A DNA stretch of 64,000 nucleotides from Actimicrobium sp047621665 (GCA_047621665.1 JBLHMB010000004.1:73647-137646); one strand, 5' to 3'. Numbered from the stretch's first letter, positions 17,646 through 27,022 are shown. Notes: a model not told the origin generated them from the sequence alone. A program made the numbers and translations.

Positions 17646-18223
17646 TTCTTTATCTGCACGGGTTCCGCTCGTCGCCGCAATCGTTCAAGGCACGCGTGCT
17701 GGCGCAGCATCTGCAAGCGCTGGGTCGCTTTGCCGAATTCATTTGCCCGCAATTGCCAGCCTCGCCGCGTGCGGCGATTGCGTTGGCGCAGCAACTGGTG
17801 GCTGGTACGGATCCGGCCGCGCTGACGGTGATCGGCTCATCGCTCGGCGGTTTCTATGCGACCTGGCTGGCCGAACAACTCGGTTGCCGCGCCGTGCTGC
17901 TCAATCCGGCGATCACGCCGCTGCACGACCTGAAAAAAACCATCGGCAGCACCACGCAATTTCACTCCGATGCACCGTTCGAGTTCAAGCCCGAATACAT
18001 CGACGAGCTCGAGGCCATCGCCGTCGCACAGATCACGCGGCCAGCGCGCTATCTGTTGCTGGCCGCGACCGGCGACGAGGTGCTCGACTGGCACCAGATG
18101 GTGGCCCACTATCCGGGCGCAGTGCAGCACGTGATCGAGGGCAGCGACCATGGCATCAGCGAGTTTCCCGATTACGTCGATGCAGTGCTGGCGTTTTGCG
18201 ATTCGTCGCCGGGGCCGGTTTGA
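17642..18223 (+). CDS. YqiA/YcfP-type alpha/beta hydrolase (esterase)
   Basis: A 193-residue cytoplasmic esterase-like protein. It opens MILYLHGFRSSPQS (oxyanion loop HGF), has the nucleophile elbow IGSSLGGFYA (Ser about 67) and a late catalytic His in GSDHGISEF; the Asp is probably in ATGDEVLDW. Length and motifs match the YqiA family, whose physiological substrate is not established. Its ATG overlaps the mpl stop (ATGA), and its stop overlaps the ubiC start. Confidence 0.88.
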   Translation: MILYLHGFRSSPQSFKARVLAQHLQALGRFAEFICPQLPASPRAAIALAQQLVAGTDPAALTVIGSSLGGFYATWLAEQLGCRAVLLNPAITPLHDLKKTIGSTTQFHSDAPFEFKPEYIDELEAIAVAQITRPARYLLLAATGDEVLDWHQMVAHYPGAVQHVIEGSDHGISEFPDYVDAVLAFCDSSPGPV

Positions 18224-18789
18224 CGCGGGTCAGCCCGGCGCACTGGTCAGCGCATGTCAATGCGCTCAATGTGCCGCCGCATTGGTGTGCGTGGCTGACC
18301 GGGTCCGGTTCGCTGACGGCGCAGCTGATCGCGCACAGCCGGCATTTCCGGGTGCGCCGGATCCGGCAGGCGCGCGGACCGGTCGCGCTCGATGAACAGC
18401 ACATTTTGCAATTGCCGCGCCGGGTGCTGGTGCAGCAACGCAACGTGGTGCTCGAATGCGATGGCCAGCCGGTTGTGTATGCGCATACCAGCGTGCCACT
18501 GACGGCGACGGCAAACGATTGGCCGCTGTTTGGCAGTCTTGGTGAGCGCTCGCTCGGCAGCACGCTGTTTGGCGACCCGCTGGTGCAGCGCGGCGCGCTG
18601 GAATTCGCCCGGCTGTCGTCACGTCATCCGCTGATGCGCCGGCTGGTCGCGACGCTCGGCCCGCAGCCGGACTTGCTGGCGCGGCGCTGCCTGTACCGGC
18701 GCCGGCACGGTATCCTGCTGGTCTGTGAAATTTTCTTGCCGGCGATTATTGGGTTGGCCCCGGTCGGCAATGGCACAATAATGGTTTAG
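18220..18789 (+). CDS. ubiC: Chorismate pyruvate-lyase UbiC
   Basis: Converts chorismate to 4-hydroxybenzoate and pyruvate, the first committed step of ubiquinone synthesis. The 189-residue product contains the UbiC pattern: PRRVLVQQRNVVLECDG, LGERSLGSTLF with the product-contacting Leu, the FARLSSRHPL helix and CEIFLP with the catalytic-site Glu. The only sensible start is a TTG at 18220 that overlaps the stop of the upstream hydrolase (TTGA). The frame is open far upstream, but that part is antisense-free shadow of the hydrolase. The weak start and overlap suggest translational coupling. Confidence 0.85.
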   Translation: MTRVSPAHWSAHVNALNVPPHWCAWLTGSGSLTAQLIAHSRHFRVRRIRQARGPVALDEQHILQLPRRVLVQQRNVVLECDGQPVVYAHTSVPLTATANDWPLFGSLGERSLGSTLFGDPLVQRGALEFARLSSRHPLMRRLVATLGPQPDLLARRCLYRRRHGILLVCEIFLPAIIGLAPVGNGTIMV

Positions 18790-18848
18790 CCGATTTCGGC
18801 CCGTGCCAGATCGCGCAGACATTCCCGCTTCTCTACGCAAAGTGATTA

Positions 18849-20921
18849 ATGAATTTATTTTTTGAAGAATCCGGCGATTTCAAGGCTGGCGTGATGATGT
18901 CGCAAGCCGGCGAGGCCTATCAGGTCGAGATGCAGTCCGGCAAGCGCACCAAGGTCAAGGTCCGCGACGTGTTGTTGCAGTTCGCCGCCCCGGCACCCCA
19001 GGAGCTGATTGCCGCCGCCAAAATCGTAGGCGACGAGATCGATCTCGATTTTCTGTGGGAAGTCGCCGGCGAGGAAGAATTCGGCTTTGCCGAGCTGGCC
19101 ATCGAATATTTTGGCAAGGCACCGCAACCGGAGCAATCTGCCGGCCTGCTGTTTTTGCTGCACTCATCGCCGATCTATTTCTACAAAAAGGGCAAGGGTC
19201 GCTACAAGGCTGCACCTGAGACCGCCCTGAAAGCGGCGCAAGCCGGTATCGAAAAAAAGAAGCAACAAGCCATCGTGCAGGCGCAGTACGTCGAGCAACT
19301 CAAGGCGCATGACTTGCCGGAATCGTTGCGGCCGCTGGTGCGGCAGTTACTGTTCAAGCCGGACAAGAACAGCCTCGAATACAAGGCGCTGGAAGCGGCT
19401 TGCAGCGAACTGCAAACCACGGCGCCGCGCCTGATGCTGGCCTGCGGCGGGCTCGAGTCCGCCAAACAACTGCATTTCGAGCGCTTCCTGTTCGAGCAAT
19501 TTCCGAAGGGACTGGCATTTCCGGCCTTCACGATTCCCGCCGCGCCGAAGCTGCCGGTGGCTGACGTGCAGGCATTCTCGATTGACGATGTCACCACGAC
19601 CGAAATCGATGATGCGTTCTCGGTCACGACACTGGCCGACGGCACCGTGCGGATAGGCATCCACATCGCTGCGCCGGCGCTCGGCATTGCGCGCGATGAC
19701 GCGATCGATGCGATTGCGCGGGCACGGATGTCAACGGTCTACATGCCTGGCGACAAGATCACGATGCTGCCGGATGATCTGGTGCAGTCATTCACACTGG
19801 CCGAAGGCAAGACCTGTCCGGCCGTCTCGCTGTATGCGACGTTGAACCCGGCCGACTGGTCGGTGATCTCGACCGAAACCCGCGCCGAGGCCGTGCCGGT
19901 CGCCGCCAACCTGCGCCACAACACGCTCGATGAATTTGTTACCGAAGAAAATCTGGCCGCCGGTGCCGGCGAGTATCCGCACAAGGCCGACATTGCGCTG
20001 ATCTGGCAATGGGCGCTGGTACTGGAGCAGGGCCGCATGGCCAAGCGCGAAGGATTCGGTTTGAGGCCCGAACAGAACAACCGGGTTGACTTCAATTTTT
20101 ACGTCGATGACGACGTCGTTACCATCTCCAAGCGCAAGCGCGGTGCGCCGCTCGACAAGCTGGTCGCCGAACTGATGATTTTTGCCAACAGCACCTGGGG
20201 CAAACTGATGAACGACAGCGGCGTACCCGGCATTTATCGCGCGCAAGGTGGCGGCAGCGGCGGCTGGGCCACCAAGATGGCCGTGCGCATGGTCACGCAC
20301 GCGGCACCGCATCAGGGTCTCGGAGTAGATCAGTACGCCTGGAGTACTTCGCCACTGCGTCGCTACACCGATCTCGTCAACCAATGGCAAATTCTGGCCT
20401 GTGTCGAGCACGGCGTCATGGCCCCGCTGGCAGCACCGTTCAAGCCGCGTGATGCCGATCTGTTTGCGATCGTCTCGGCTTTCGATGCGGCTTACGGTGC
20501 TTACAACGAGTTCCAGTCAAACATGGAGCGCTACTGGTGTCTGCGCTGGCTGGCTCAGCAGGAGTCGCACCGGCTGGAAGCGGTGGTGCTCAAGGATGAA
20601 ATCCTGCGCATGGCCGATCTGCCGCTGGTGATCAAATTGCCGGGCATGCAGGCGCTGCCGCGCGGCACGCAAGTGGTGCTGGACCTGGCGCGCTGGGATG
20701 AAATTGATCTGAGTGTCGAGGCGCGGCTGATCGAAGTGGTGCCAACGGCGGTTGATGATCCGGGCGAGGACGAGACCGAAGAGAATGCCGATGAGGTCGA
20801 GGCCGATGCCGGTGCCGGCGCAGAAGTCGATGCCATCGTCGCCCCTGACCTGGTGACGATTGTCGATGGCGCACCACTGGCCGATGCAATCGTGCAGGGT
20901 GATGACCAACCTTTACCGTAG
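18849..20921 (+). CDS. RNase II/R family (RNB) 3'-5' exoribonuclease
   Basis: A 690-residue hydrolytic exoribonuclease-like protein. The N-terminal ~200 residues are not a standard cold-shock domain. The RNB catalytic domain starts near residue 235 with the metal-binding acidic motif FSIDDVTTTEIDDAFSV and continues through HIAAPALGIARDD, YMPGDKITMLP, PGIYRAQGGG and the signature WSTSPLRRYTDLVNQWQ. There is no clear C-terminal S1 domain; instead the end is a highly acidic tail (EDETEENADEVEADAGAG). This form is common in betaproteobacteria. Likely acts in RNA turnover. Confidence 0.9.
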   Translation: MNLFFEESGDFKAGVMMSQAGEAYQVEMQSGKRTKVKVRDVLLQFAAPAPQELIAAAKIVGDEIDLDFLWEVAGEEEFGFAELAIEYFGKAPQPEQSAGLLFLLHSSPIYFYKKGKGRYKAAPETALKAAQAGIEKKKQQAIVQAQYVEQLKAHDLPESLRPLVRQLLFKPDKNSLEYKALEAACSELQTTAPRLMLACGGLESAKQLHFERFLFEQFPKGLAFPAFTIPAAPKLPVADVQAFSIDDVTTTEIDDAFSVTTLADGTVRIGIHIAAPALGIARDDAIDAIARARMSTVYMPGDKITMLPDDLVQSFTLAEGKTCPAVSLYATLNPADWSVISTETRAEAVPVAANLRHNTLDEFVTEENLAAGAGEYPHKADIALIWQWALVLEQGRMAKREGFGLRPEQNNRVDFNFYVDDDVVTISKRKRGAPLDKLVAELMIFANSTWGKLMNDSGVPGIYRAQGGGSGGWATKMAVRMVTHAAPHQGLGVDQYAWSTSPLRRYTDLVNQWQILACVEHGVMAPLAAPFKPRDADLFAIVSAFDAAYGAYNEFQSNMERYWCLRWLAQQESHRLEAVVLKDEILRMADLPLVIKLPGMQALPRGTQVVLDLARWDEIDLSVEARLIEVVPTAVDDPGEDETEENADEVEADAGAGAEVDAIVAPDLVTIVDGAPLADAIVQGDDQPLP

Positions 20922-20956
20922 AATCGTTTCTTCCCGATATCACTCTCCAACTGCCC

Positions 20957-21850
20957 GTGAAGCTATCTCTGCGCAATCCTACCCTGACCATTGCCATCGC
21001 CATTTCGGTGCTGGTGCATGGCGCGCTGCTGGCGGTGCGGTTCACGGCACCCGAGCTGCTGCGGCAAAAGCCGGATGACCCGGGGCTGGAGGTGATTCTG
21101 GTCAACGCCAAACACAAGAAACCTCCGCTCAAAGCAGACGTGCTGGCGCAAGCCAATCTCGATGGCGGCGGGAATGCCGAATCCGGGCGTACCAAGTCGC
21201 CGTTGCCGGATTTGCGTCGTACCCGGGATGGCGATAGTGTGCAGGCAACCCGGCGTCGTGCGGTCGAGCTCGAACAGGCGCAGAGGAAATTGCTGACTCA
21301 GATCAACAAGCCGACCACGCTGGTTATTCCGTCTTTGTCCGATCTCGCCCAACTCAAACAGCCACCGCAACCGGACGGCAGCGACCAGCAGGACAGCAGC
21401 AAGGCCATCGCCCGCCGTGAAGCCGAAATTTCCCGCAATATCGAGGAATACAACAAGCGTCCGAAAAAAACCCAGATCACGCCCAATACCCGTGAAGTCG
21501 GTTATGCGATGTACTACAAGGCATTGCAGGACCGGGTTGAAAAGCGGGGTACTTTCAATTTTCCGCAGAAGGATGGCAAAAAGCTGTACGGCGAACTGGT
21601 GCTGTACATCCCTGTTTATCAGGATGGCACGATCTACGAGCGCGACGGCGGTCCGCGCGTCGAACGCAGCTCGGGTAATCCGGCGCTCGACAATGCGGCG
21701 CTGCGCATCGTGCGGCGTGCGGCACCGTTCGGCAAATTCCCGCCCAACATGCGGTCCTCCGACAAGGACGATGTATGGGAAATCATTACCCGCTTTAAAT
21801 TCACCCGTGAAGACTCGCTTGAGGCAGAACTCCGCGGGGGCAACAATTAA
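20957..21850 (+). CDS. TonB-like C-terminal domain protein (energy transducer family)
   Basis: A 297-residue protein with an N-terminal anchor helix (LTIAIAISVLVHGALLAVRF; the SVLVHG motif is typical of TonB), a charged, Pro-poor periplasmic linker, and a C-terminal TonB domain (about 200-290) with GELVLYIPVYQDGTIYERDGG and RIVRRAAPFGKFPPNM. It starts with GTG at 20957. It is 11 bp before aroE and part of a housekeeping cluster, away from any exbBD or receptor. It may serve a general envelope role rather than a specific receptor. Confidence 0.8.
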   Translation: MKLSLRNPTLTIAIAISVLVHGALLAVRFTAPELLRQKPDDPGLEVILVNAKHKKPPLKADVLAQANLDGGGNAESGRTKSPLPDLRRTRDGDSVQATRRRAVELEQAQRKLLTQINKPTTLVIPSLSDLAQLKQPPQPDGSDQQDSSKAIARREAEISRNIEEYNKRPKKTQITPNTREVGYAMYYKALQDRVEKRGTFNFPQKDGKKLYGELVLYIPVYQDGTIYERDGGPRVERSSGNPALDNAALRIVRRAAPFGKFPPNMRSSDKDDVWEIITRFKFTREDSLEAELRGGNN

Positions 21851-21861
21851 GGGTTCTCCCG

Positions 21862-22701
21862 TTGACTTTTTCTCCACCACAAGCCGCACAGCGTTACGCC
21901 GTCATCGGCCATCCGATTGCCCACAGCAAGTCGCCTGACATCCACATGGCATTCGCCCGCCAGACGCATCAGCAGTTGACCTACGAACCGTTGCTGGCAC
22001 CGCTCGATGGTTTCGACGACACTGTACATGCACTGATGGCGCAGGGTGGCCGGGGTGCCAACGTGACCGTGCCATTCAAGATCGACGCGTTTGCACTGGC
22101 GACGACGCTGAGCGAGCGGGCCCGGGCTGCGGGTGCCGTCAATACGCTGCGCTTTGACGCCGCCGGTATCTTCGGCGACAACACCGACGGTGCCGGCCTG
22201 GTCACCGATATTGTCGTCAATGCGGGTGTTGCAGTGCACGGCAAGCGGGTCTTGCTGTTGGGGGCCGGCGGTGCCGCACGCGGCGTGATCCTGCCGCTGC
22301 TGGCAGAGCAGCCGGCGCAGTTGGTGATCGCCAACCGTAGCAGCGATAAAGCCATTGCGCTGGCCGCGCAATTTGCCTCGCAGGGTCCGATTGTGGCGCA
22401 GGCATTCGATGCGCTCGACGGCCGGTTTGATCTCGTCATCAATGCGACGGCGGCGAGTCTGGCCGGGGCGTTGCCGCCGATTGCCGGCAGCCTGTTCGGA
22501 CCGCACACGCTGGCTTACGACATGATGTACGGCGCGCAGCCAACCATCTTCCTGCGCTTTGCGGCGCAGCACGGCGCGACCGTGCGTGATGGTCTGGGCA
22601 TGCTGGTCGAGCAGGCCGCCGAATCATTCCTGCTCTGGCGTGGCGTACGTCCCGACACGGCTGGCGTGCTGGCTGATCTGCGTACGGCACTTGGCGCATG
22701 A
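21862..22701 (+). CDS. aroE: Shikimate dehydrogenase (NADP+)
   Basis: Reduces 3-dehydroshikimate to shikimate in aromatic amino acid synthesis. The 279-residue product has the shikimate-binding HPIAHSKSPDIH, catalytic Lys in GANVTVPFKIDA, NTDGAGLVTDI, the NADP loop LLGAGGAARGVILPL with NRSSDKA, and the C-terminal DGLGMLVEQAAESFLLW. The start is TTG at 21862, the only start that precedes the first strand RYAVIGHP. The stop overlaps the mtgA start by ATGA. Confidence 0.95.
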   Translation: MTFSPPQAAQRYAVIGHPIAHSKSPDIHMAFARQTHQQLTYEPLLAPLDGFDDTVHALMAQGGRGANVTVPFKIDAFALATTLSERARAAGAVNTLRFDAAGIFGDNTDGAGLVTDIVVNAGVAVHGKRVLLLGAGGAARGVILPLLAEQPAQLVIANRSSDKAIALAAQFASQGPIVAQAFDALDGRFDLVINATAASLAGALPPIAGSLFGPHTLAYDMMYGAQPTIFLRFAAQHGATVRDGLGMLVEQAAESFLLWRGVRPDTAGVLADLRTALGA

Positions 22702-23393
22702 AAATTTTGCGCAAGTTCATGCTGTGGCTGGTCGTCGTGCCGCTGGTCATTGTGCTGGCAGTCCAGGCGTATTTTTTCCTGCAGATCTGGTGGTGGGTTG
22801 ACCACAATCCCGGTTCCACCAGTTTCATGCGCGAGCAGGAATCGGTGCTGCGCGAAAAAAATCCCGATTTCAAGATCCAGTACACCTGGGTGCCGTACAA
22901 CCGTATTTCGAACAACCTCAAGCGCGCCATAATCGCCTCGGAAGATGCCCATTTTTCCGAGCATGAAGGCGTCGATTGGGAGGCCTTGCAAAAGGCCTAC
23001 GAAAAAAATAACCGCCGCGGCAAAGTGGTCTCCGGTGGTTCGACCATTACCCAGCAACTGGCCAAGAACCTGTTCCTGTCGGGCGAGCGCAGCTATGTGC
23101 GCAAGGGCCAGGAACTGGTGATTACCTACATGCTTGAGTTCCTGATGGACAAGGAACGGATTTTTGAAATTTACCTGAACGTGGTCGAACTGGGTGTGGG
23201 CGTGTTCGGTGCCGAAGCGGCGTCGCAGCATTATTTCCGGGTGTCAGCCGCCGGTCTCGGTGCCAGCCAGGCTGCGCGACTGGCCGGTATGTTGCCGCGA
23301 CCGCGCTTCTACGACAAGAATCGCGGCTCCGGTTATCTGGCCGGACGCACCGGATTGATCCTGCGGCGGATGGGGTCGGCGGAGTTGCCGTGA
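22698..23393 (+). CDS. mtgA: Monofunctional peptidoglycan glycosyltransferase
   Basis: Inner-membrane GT51 enzyme that polymerises lipid II into glycan strands. The 231-residue product has one N-terminal TM helix (about 8-33), then the GT51 motifs: AIIASEDAHFSEHEGVDW with the catalytic Glu, GGSTITQQLAKNLFLSGERS, KGQELVITYMLEFLMDKERIFEIYLN (split here only for naming) and GVFGAEAASQHYF. There is no transpeptidase domain. It is translationally coupled to aroE and ends the plus-strand cluster, facing hipA. Confidence 0.95.
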   Translation: MKILRKFMLWLVVVPLVIVLAVQAYFFLQIWWWVDHNPGSTSFMREQESVLREKNPDFKIQYTWVPYNRISNNLKRAIIASEDAHFSEHEGVDWEALQKAYEKNNRRGKVVSGGSTITQQLAKNLFLSGERSYVRKGQELVITYMLEFLMDKERIFEIYLNVVELGVGVFGAEAASQHYFRVSAAGLGASQAARLAGMLPRPRFYDKNRGSGYLAGRTGLILRRMGSAELP

Positions 23394-23452
23394 CGTCGCG
23401 TGTCGGCGGGAGGGCACGTTTTCTCCTGATTACGTTACTTGGTTGCAGGCCG

Positions 23453-24679
23453 TTAGTGAGCTGACCAGCTCGCCAGCACCGACGGACGCAAGATAAAGTG
23501 GCGACACGCATCGATGTCGGCATTGCTGACACCACAGCGCGCAAACACCTGCTCCCACTGCCGCATCTGGGCCAGCACCTCACTGGCGATGTGCATCGCT
23601 TCAACGGACTTCAGCATGAAGCGCCCACAATCGGACAGCGCGTTCGACAGCAATGCTTGCGCACCCTGTTTGCCCAGTCGGAGCGACTGGTATCCCACTC
23701 CCAGTAACTGCGGTTGCAAGTCAAACGCCGGGGATAAATTCCAGTGGCCTTGCTGGAACAGTAGCGCGTGGTTCTTTTCATGATCATCTGTGTTTTCGAT
23801 CAGTACGTTGAAGACCATGCGCCGGAACAGTTGCTGACAGTCTGCTTGCGGTGCCCGTGCCTCGCGGCGCAGTACGTCGGCCAGATCGGCGTACCCCATG
23901 TCACCTTCCTTGAGTCCATCGGCGATGAGCAAGGTTCTGGCGCTGGCGAAGTGGATGCGTGACCCGGCATCACGGTCAAAGCGTCGGACCAGCAGCACAT
24001 GCTGGCCTGACAAGGCGATCAATTCGGACTCCGCAACGGTAATGCCACACAGGCTGGCCAGTTGCAGGCTGGCGTGCTCGATGGCGGCGACATCAACCTG
24101 GTCCTCCCGGTCGGGAAATTTGGCGATCCAGTCGGCATCGCGATGACGTATGACTGCTTTCGGACGCGCGCCACCCGCGCTGGAACCCGGTTGCAGCAGC
24201 CGTAGCATGGCGGGTGAAATGGGGTGTTGGGCAGCAAGCGCATTGGCCGCATCGCGCAGGGCTGGCAAATCCGCGGTCTCGTAGACATGCTGGCGTTGTG
24301 ATTGAGTCGATTCCCGCATGGCCGAAAACCCGAGCGCACCAATGCGGTTTTCGCCGGCTAGCACCAGATAATCGAGGGGCGAGCGACGGGATGGGTGAAA
24401 GACCTTGTTGATGACGGCCCGGCCCCACCGATCCGGTCCCGCATCCTCGAAGACCGGGTGGAGTTCGCAGCCGGCAGGTGGGTCGAAGCTGCCTGCGAGT
24501 AACGGCAAATTCGGCGCCAGTGCGAATGCAGCCGGATGGCGCAACCAAAGCGGGTCGTAACTAAACCGGCAGACCCGGCCCTGCAACAATTCCAGCATGC
24601 CGCACCGTGTCGGCTCTGACGCCTGCGGTAGCCAGACCCGGACATGCAGCACATCCCCATCCGGTTCCCATGATGTCAT
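23453..24679 (-). CDS. hipA: HipA family serine/threonine kinase toxin
   Basis: A 408-residue HipA-like kinase toxin. It has the N-terminal HipA subdomain, the Gly-rich loop PGSSAGGARPKAV (about 164-176), the catalytic loop ENTDDHEKNH (Asp about 298-299, Asn 303) and the metal-binding Asp in SPAFDLQP (about 320). All key kinase residues are present, so it looks active. In known HipA proteins the target is a tRNA synthetase and autophosphorylation controls activity. The ATG overlaps the hipB stop (ATGA), which sets the start. Confidence 0.92.
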   Translation of the reverse strand: MTSWEPDGDVLHVRVWLPQASEPTRCGMLELLQGRVCRFSYDPLWLRHPAAFALAPNLPLLAGSFDPPAGCELHPVFEDAGPDRWGRAVINKVFHPSRRSPLDYLVLAGENRIGALGFSAMRESTQSQRQHVYETADLPALRDAANALAAQHPISPAMLRLLQPGSSAGGARPKAVIRHRDADWIAKFPDREDQVDVAAIEHASLQLASLCGITVAESELIALSGQHVLLVRRFDRDAGSRIHFASARTLLIADGLKEGDMGYADLADVLRREARAPQADCQQLFRRMVFNVLIENTDDHEKNHALLFQQGHWNLSPAFDLQPQLLGVGYQSLRLGKQGAQALLSNALSDCGRFMLKSVEAMHIASEVLAQMRQWEQVFARCGVSNADIDACRHFILRPSVLASWSAH

Positions 24680-24999
24680 AACGCCCCTGCCTTTCCCTTC
24701 CTGATAGTCCGCAATTCTGTCAGCAGAGCCGTCTCGTCGGCTTCGGGATTGGCTATCTCCCCCAGATACTGAACTCGCCCGACCAGCCATAACGCGGTCG
24801 CATACGACGCCATCGACACGGCCGGATCGCCCGCTTCGAGCTTGCGCAAGGTCGGGATCGAGACTTGCATGCGTTCGGCAAACGCCGCCAGCGATTGCTT
24901 GCGACGCTTGCGCGCAATGCGCAGATGTTCGCCGAGCTGGCGCAGGTTGCGCTCGACGGCAGCCGGTAATGGAGAGGCGATAGAAAGTTCGGTAGACAT
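24676..24999 (-). CDS. hipB: HipB-like XRE family antitoxin
   Basis: A 107-residue DNA-binding antitoxin. Residues about 20-75 form a helix-turn-helix: LRIARKRRKQSLAAFAERMQ then VSIPTLRKLEAGDPAVSMAS. The C-terminal tail (ADETALLTELRTIRKGKAGAL) probably contacts the toxin. It is the first gene of the hipBA operon and is expected to repress it through the palindrome at 25030-25046. Confidence 0.9.
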   Translation of the reverse strand: MSTELSIASPLPAAVERNLRQLGEHLRIARKRRKQSLAAFAERMQVSIPTLRKLEAGDPAVSMASYATALWLVGRVQYLGEIANPEADETALLTELRTIRKGKAGAL

Positions 25000-25029
25000 G
25001 TAACTAGAATTGTCTATTCCGTCGAAAAA

Positions 25030-25046
25030 AGCAATTATAGTTTGCT
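25030..25046 (-). promoter_or_regulatory. Candidate hipBA promoter and operator
   Basis: On the minus strand a TATAAT -10 box (25034-25039) lies about 35 bp before the hipB start. It sits inside an inverted repeat AGCAA-7 bp-TTGCT. Placement over the -10 fits autorepression by HipB. The -35 is weak. Confidence 0.55.
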
Positions 25047-25083
25047 ATTTCGATGCCGGCGCCTCGTCCTGTGTTGTCGAACC

Positions 25084-26634
25084 TTATCGTGGACTCACTT
25101 CCACCCGGCTGATCAGCACCGTCGCAATCCGGCGGTCCAGCATCGCCGCAATTTCAAAACGTAGGCCATCAAGTTCGATGGCGTCGCCCACCGCAGGCAA
25201 GGTCGCAAAGCGCGCCAGCAGGAAGCCGGCAACCGAGGTGTAGTCATCGTCGTCGGTGACCAGCGCAGTCGTTTCCAGTACCTGTTCGAGGTAGCGCAGA
25301 TCAGCGCTGCCGGCGACCTGCCAGTTGTTGGCTGCCAGCAGTTGTACGGTCGGTTGCTCGTCTTCATCAGGAAATTCGCCGGCGATGGCCTCGAGGATGT
25401 CGAGGGGGGTGACCAGGCCCTGCAGGGTGCCGTATTCATCGGTGACCACAATCAGTTTGCCGGACGAGCGCTTGAGCTCTTCCATCGCCTTCATCACGCC
25501 GACTGTGTCCGGCAGGATGATAGGCGGATGCACGCTGCTGTTTTCGTCGATCCTGCCGTTAAGGTCGAGGTCGCCGATCAGGTCCTTGGCGCGGGCCACA
25601 CCGATGATGTTATCCATTTCGCCTCGTGAAACCGGAAAGGTGCTGTGCGGGGTTTCGAGGATCTGGCGACGGATTGCTGCCGCGTCGTGGTCGAGGTTGA
25701 TCCACGACATCTCCGAGCGCGGTGTCATGATCGAGCGGATCGACCGTTCGGCCAGGCTCAACACGCCGCTGACCATGTTGCGTTCGTCGGCACCGAAAGT
25801 GGTTGGTTCGGCGACCGGTTCGGTGCTGGCGGCCTGCTCGCTCTGTTCGGCGCGGGTGCGGCTGCCCAGCAAGCGCAGGATCGCTCCGGCGGTGCGGTCA
25901 CGCAACGGCAGATGGGCTGCCTTGCGCATGAAATTGCGCTGCATGAGCTGGTTGAAAAATTCGATCACGAGCGAGAAACCAATCGCGGCATACAGATAGC
26001 CTTTCGGAATCTTGAAGCCGAGACCTTCAGCGACCAGGCTCAGGCCGATCATCAGCAAAAAGCTCAGGCACAACACCACCACGGTCGGATGCGCATTGAC
26101 GAAGCGGGTCAGCGGTTTCGATGCCAGGATCATGATGGCCATCGAAATGATCACGGCCGCCATCATCACGCCGAGTTCATCGACCATGCCGACGGCAGTA
26201 ATGACGGCATCGAGCGAGAACACCGCATCGAGTACGACGATCTGGGCAATCACCACGCCGAGGCTGACATAGACCCGCGGACCGCTTTGCACATGGGTGA
26301 CACCTTCGATGCGCTCATGTAATTCCATGGTCGCCTTAAATAGCAGAAACAGGCCACCCAGCAGCAGGATCAGGTCGCGCCCGGAGAACGCCAGCGGGCC
26401 GAGCGAAAACAGCGGCGTGGTCAATGTCACCAGCCACGAAATCATCGTCAGCAAGCCAAGTCGCATGATCATTGCCAGCGACAGGCCGATCAGACGGGCC
26501 TTATCGCGTTGATGCGGCGGGACCTTGTCGGCGAGGATCGCGATAAAAATCAGATTGTCGATGCCGAGTACGATTTCGAGGACGACGAGCGTTAATAAGC
26601 CTACCCAGATCGTGGGGTCGAAGAGCCATTCCAT
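25084..26634 (-). CDS. TerC family membrane protein with CBS pair and CorC domain
   Basis: A 516-residue protein. Residues about 1-240 form a TerC-type membrane domain of seven or so helices with the conserved acidic motifs EIVLGIDNLIFIAI and VVLDAVFSLDAVITAVGM. Then come paired CBS domains (about 300-420, with MTPRSEMSWINLD and VVTDEYGTLQGLVTPLDILE) and a C-terminal transporter-associated CorC/HlyC domain. It matches the YoaE/YegH/YgdQ group. Role is probably metal export or homeostasis; substrate unproven. The start is set by MEWLFDPTIWVGL, as in homologues. Confidence 0.92.
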   Translation of the reverse strand: MEWLFDPTIWVGLLTLVVLEIVLGIDNLIFIAILADKVPPHQRDKARLIGLSLAMIMRLGLLTMISWLVTLTTPLFSLGPLAFSGRDLILLLGGLFLLFKATMELHERIEGVTHVQSGPRVYVSLGVVIAQIVVLDAVFSLDAVITAVGMVDELGVMMAAVIISMAIMILASKPLTRFVNAHPTVVVLCLSFLLMIGLSLVAEGLGFKIPKGYLYAAIGFSLVIEFFNQLMQRNFMRKAAHLPLRDRTAGAILRLLGSRTRAEQSEQAASTEPVAEPTTFGADERNMVSGVLSLAERSIRSIMTPRSEMSWINLDHDAAAIRRQILETPHSTFPVSRGEMDNIIGVARAKDLIGDLDLNGRIDENSSVHPPIILPDTVGVMKAMEELKRSSGKLIVVTDEYGTLQGLVTPLDILEAIAGEFPDEDEQPTVQLLAANNWQVAGSADLRYLEQVLETTALVTDDDDYTSVAGFLLARFATLPAVGDAIELDGLRFEIAAMLDRRIATVLISRVEVSPR

Positions 26635-26701
26635 GTGTTGCCTTGTGCAATAAGAGAGTAAAAAAACGCGCGCGCCGGCGCAGACCGGAGCAGTCCGGAA
26701 A

Positions 26702-27022
26702 TCAGCTAGTGAAGCGGAGGATGTCGTGTCGCGGTGGCGGTTTCGGTACCGGAAAAAACAGATCGCGCGGGATCGTCGGTACATAGGCCGGCGAGAGCGT
26801 CACTGTTTCGGCGCTGCGCAGGCAGGAAGCGCTTGGACTGGTTGGGGCACTCAGGTCAGCGCCGGCAACGGACAGGTTGACATCGTCATCGACGACCGGT
26901 TGCGCGCAGGACGAAACATTCTCGGCTGCAGGCGAATGAGCAGGGGCAGGAAAGTTGAATCCGTCGGCAAGCAATTGCAACGGTAGCAGGCACATCAGGC
27001 AAAGGACGAATACTCGTCGCAT
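26702..27022 (-). CDS. Hypothetical secreted protein
   Basis: A 106-residue product with a signal peptide (MRRVFVLCLMCLLPLQLLA) and a short, Pro-rich mature part with two Cys (SSCAQP, ASCLRS) and the tail PVPKPPPRHDI. GGAA precedes the ATG. I recognise no family. It lies between the Nramp-like and TerC genes, both metal-related, on the same strand. Confidence 0.5.
   Translation of the reverse strand: MRRVFVLCLMCLLPLQLLADGFNFPAPAHSPAAENVSSCAQPVVDDDVNLSVAGADLSAPTSPSASCLRSAETVTLSPAYVPTIPRDLFFPVPKPPPRHDILRFTS

Noticed and set aside
17743..18219. N-terminal extension of ubiC by 159 codons
   Set aside because: This part lies inside the YqiA-like hydrolase gene in another frame and is Arg/Ala-rich with no homology; UbiC begins near 18220.
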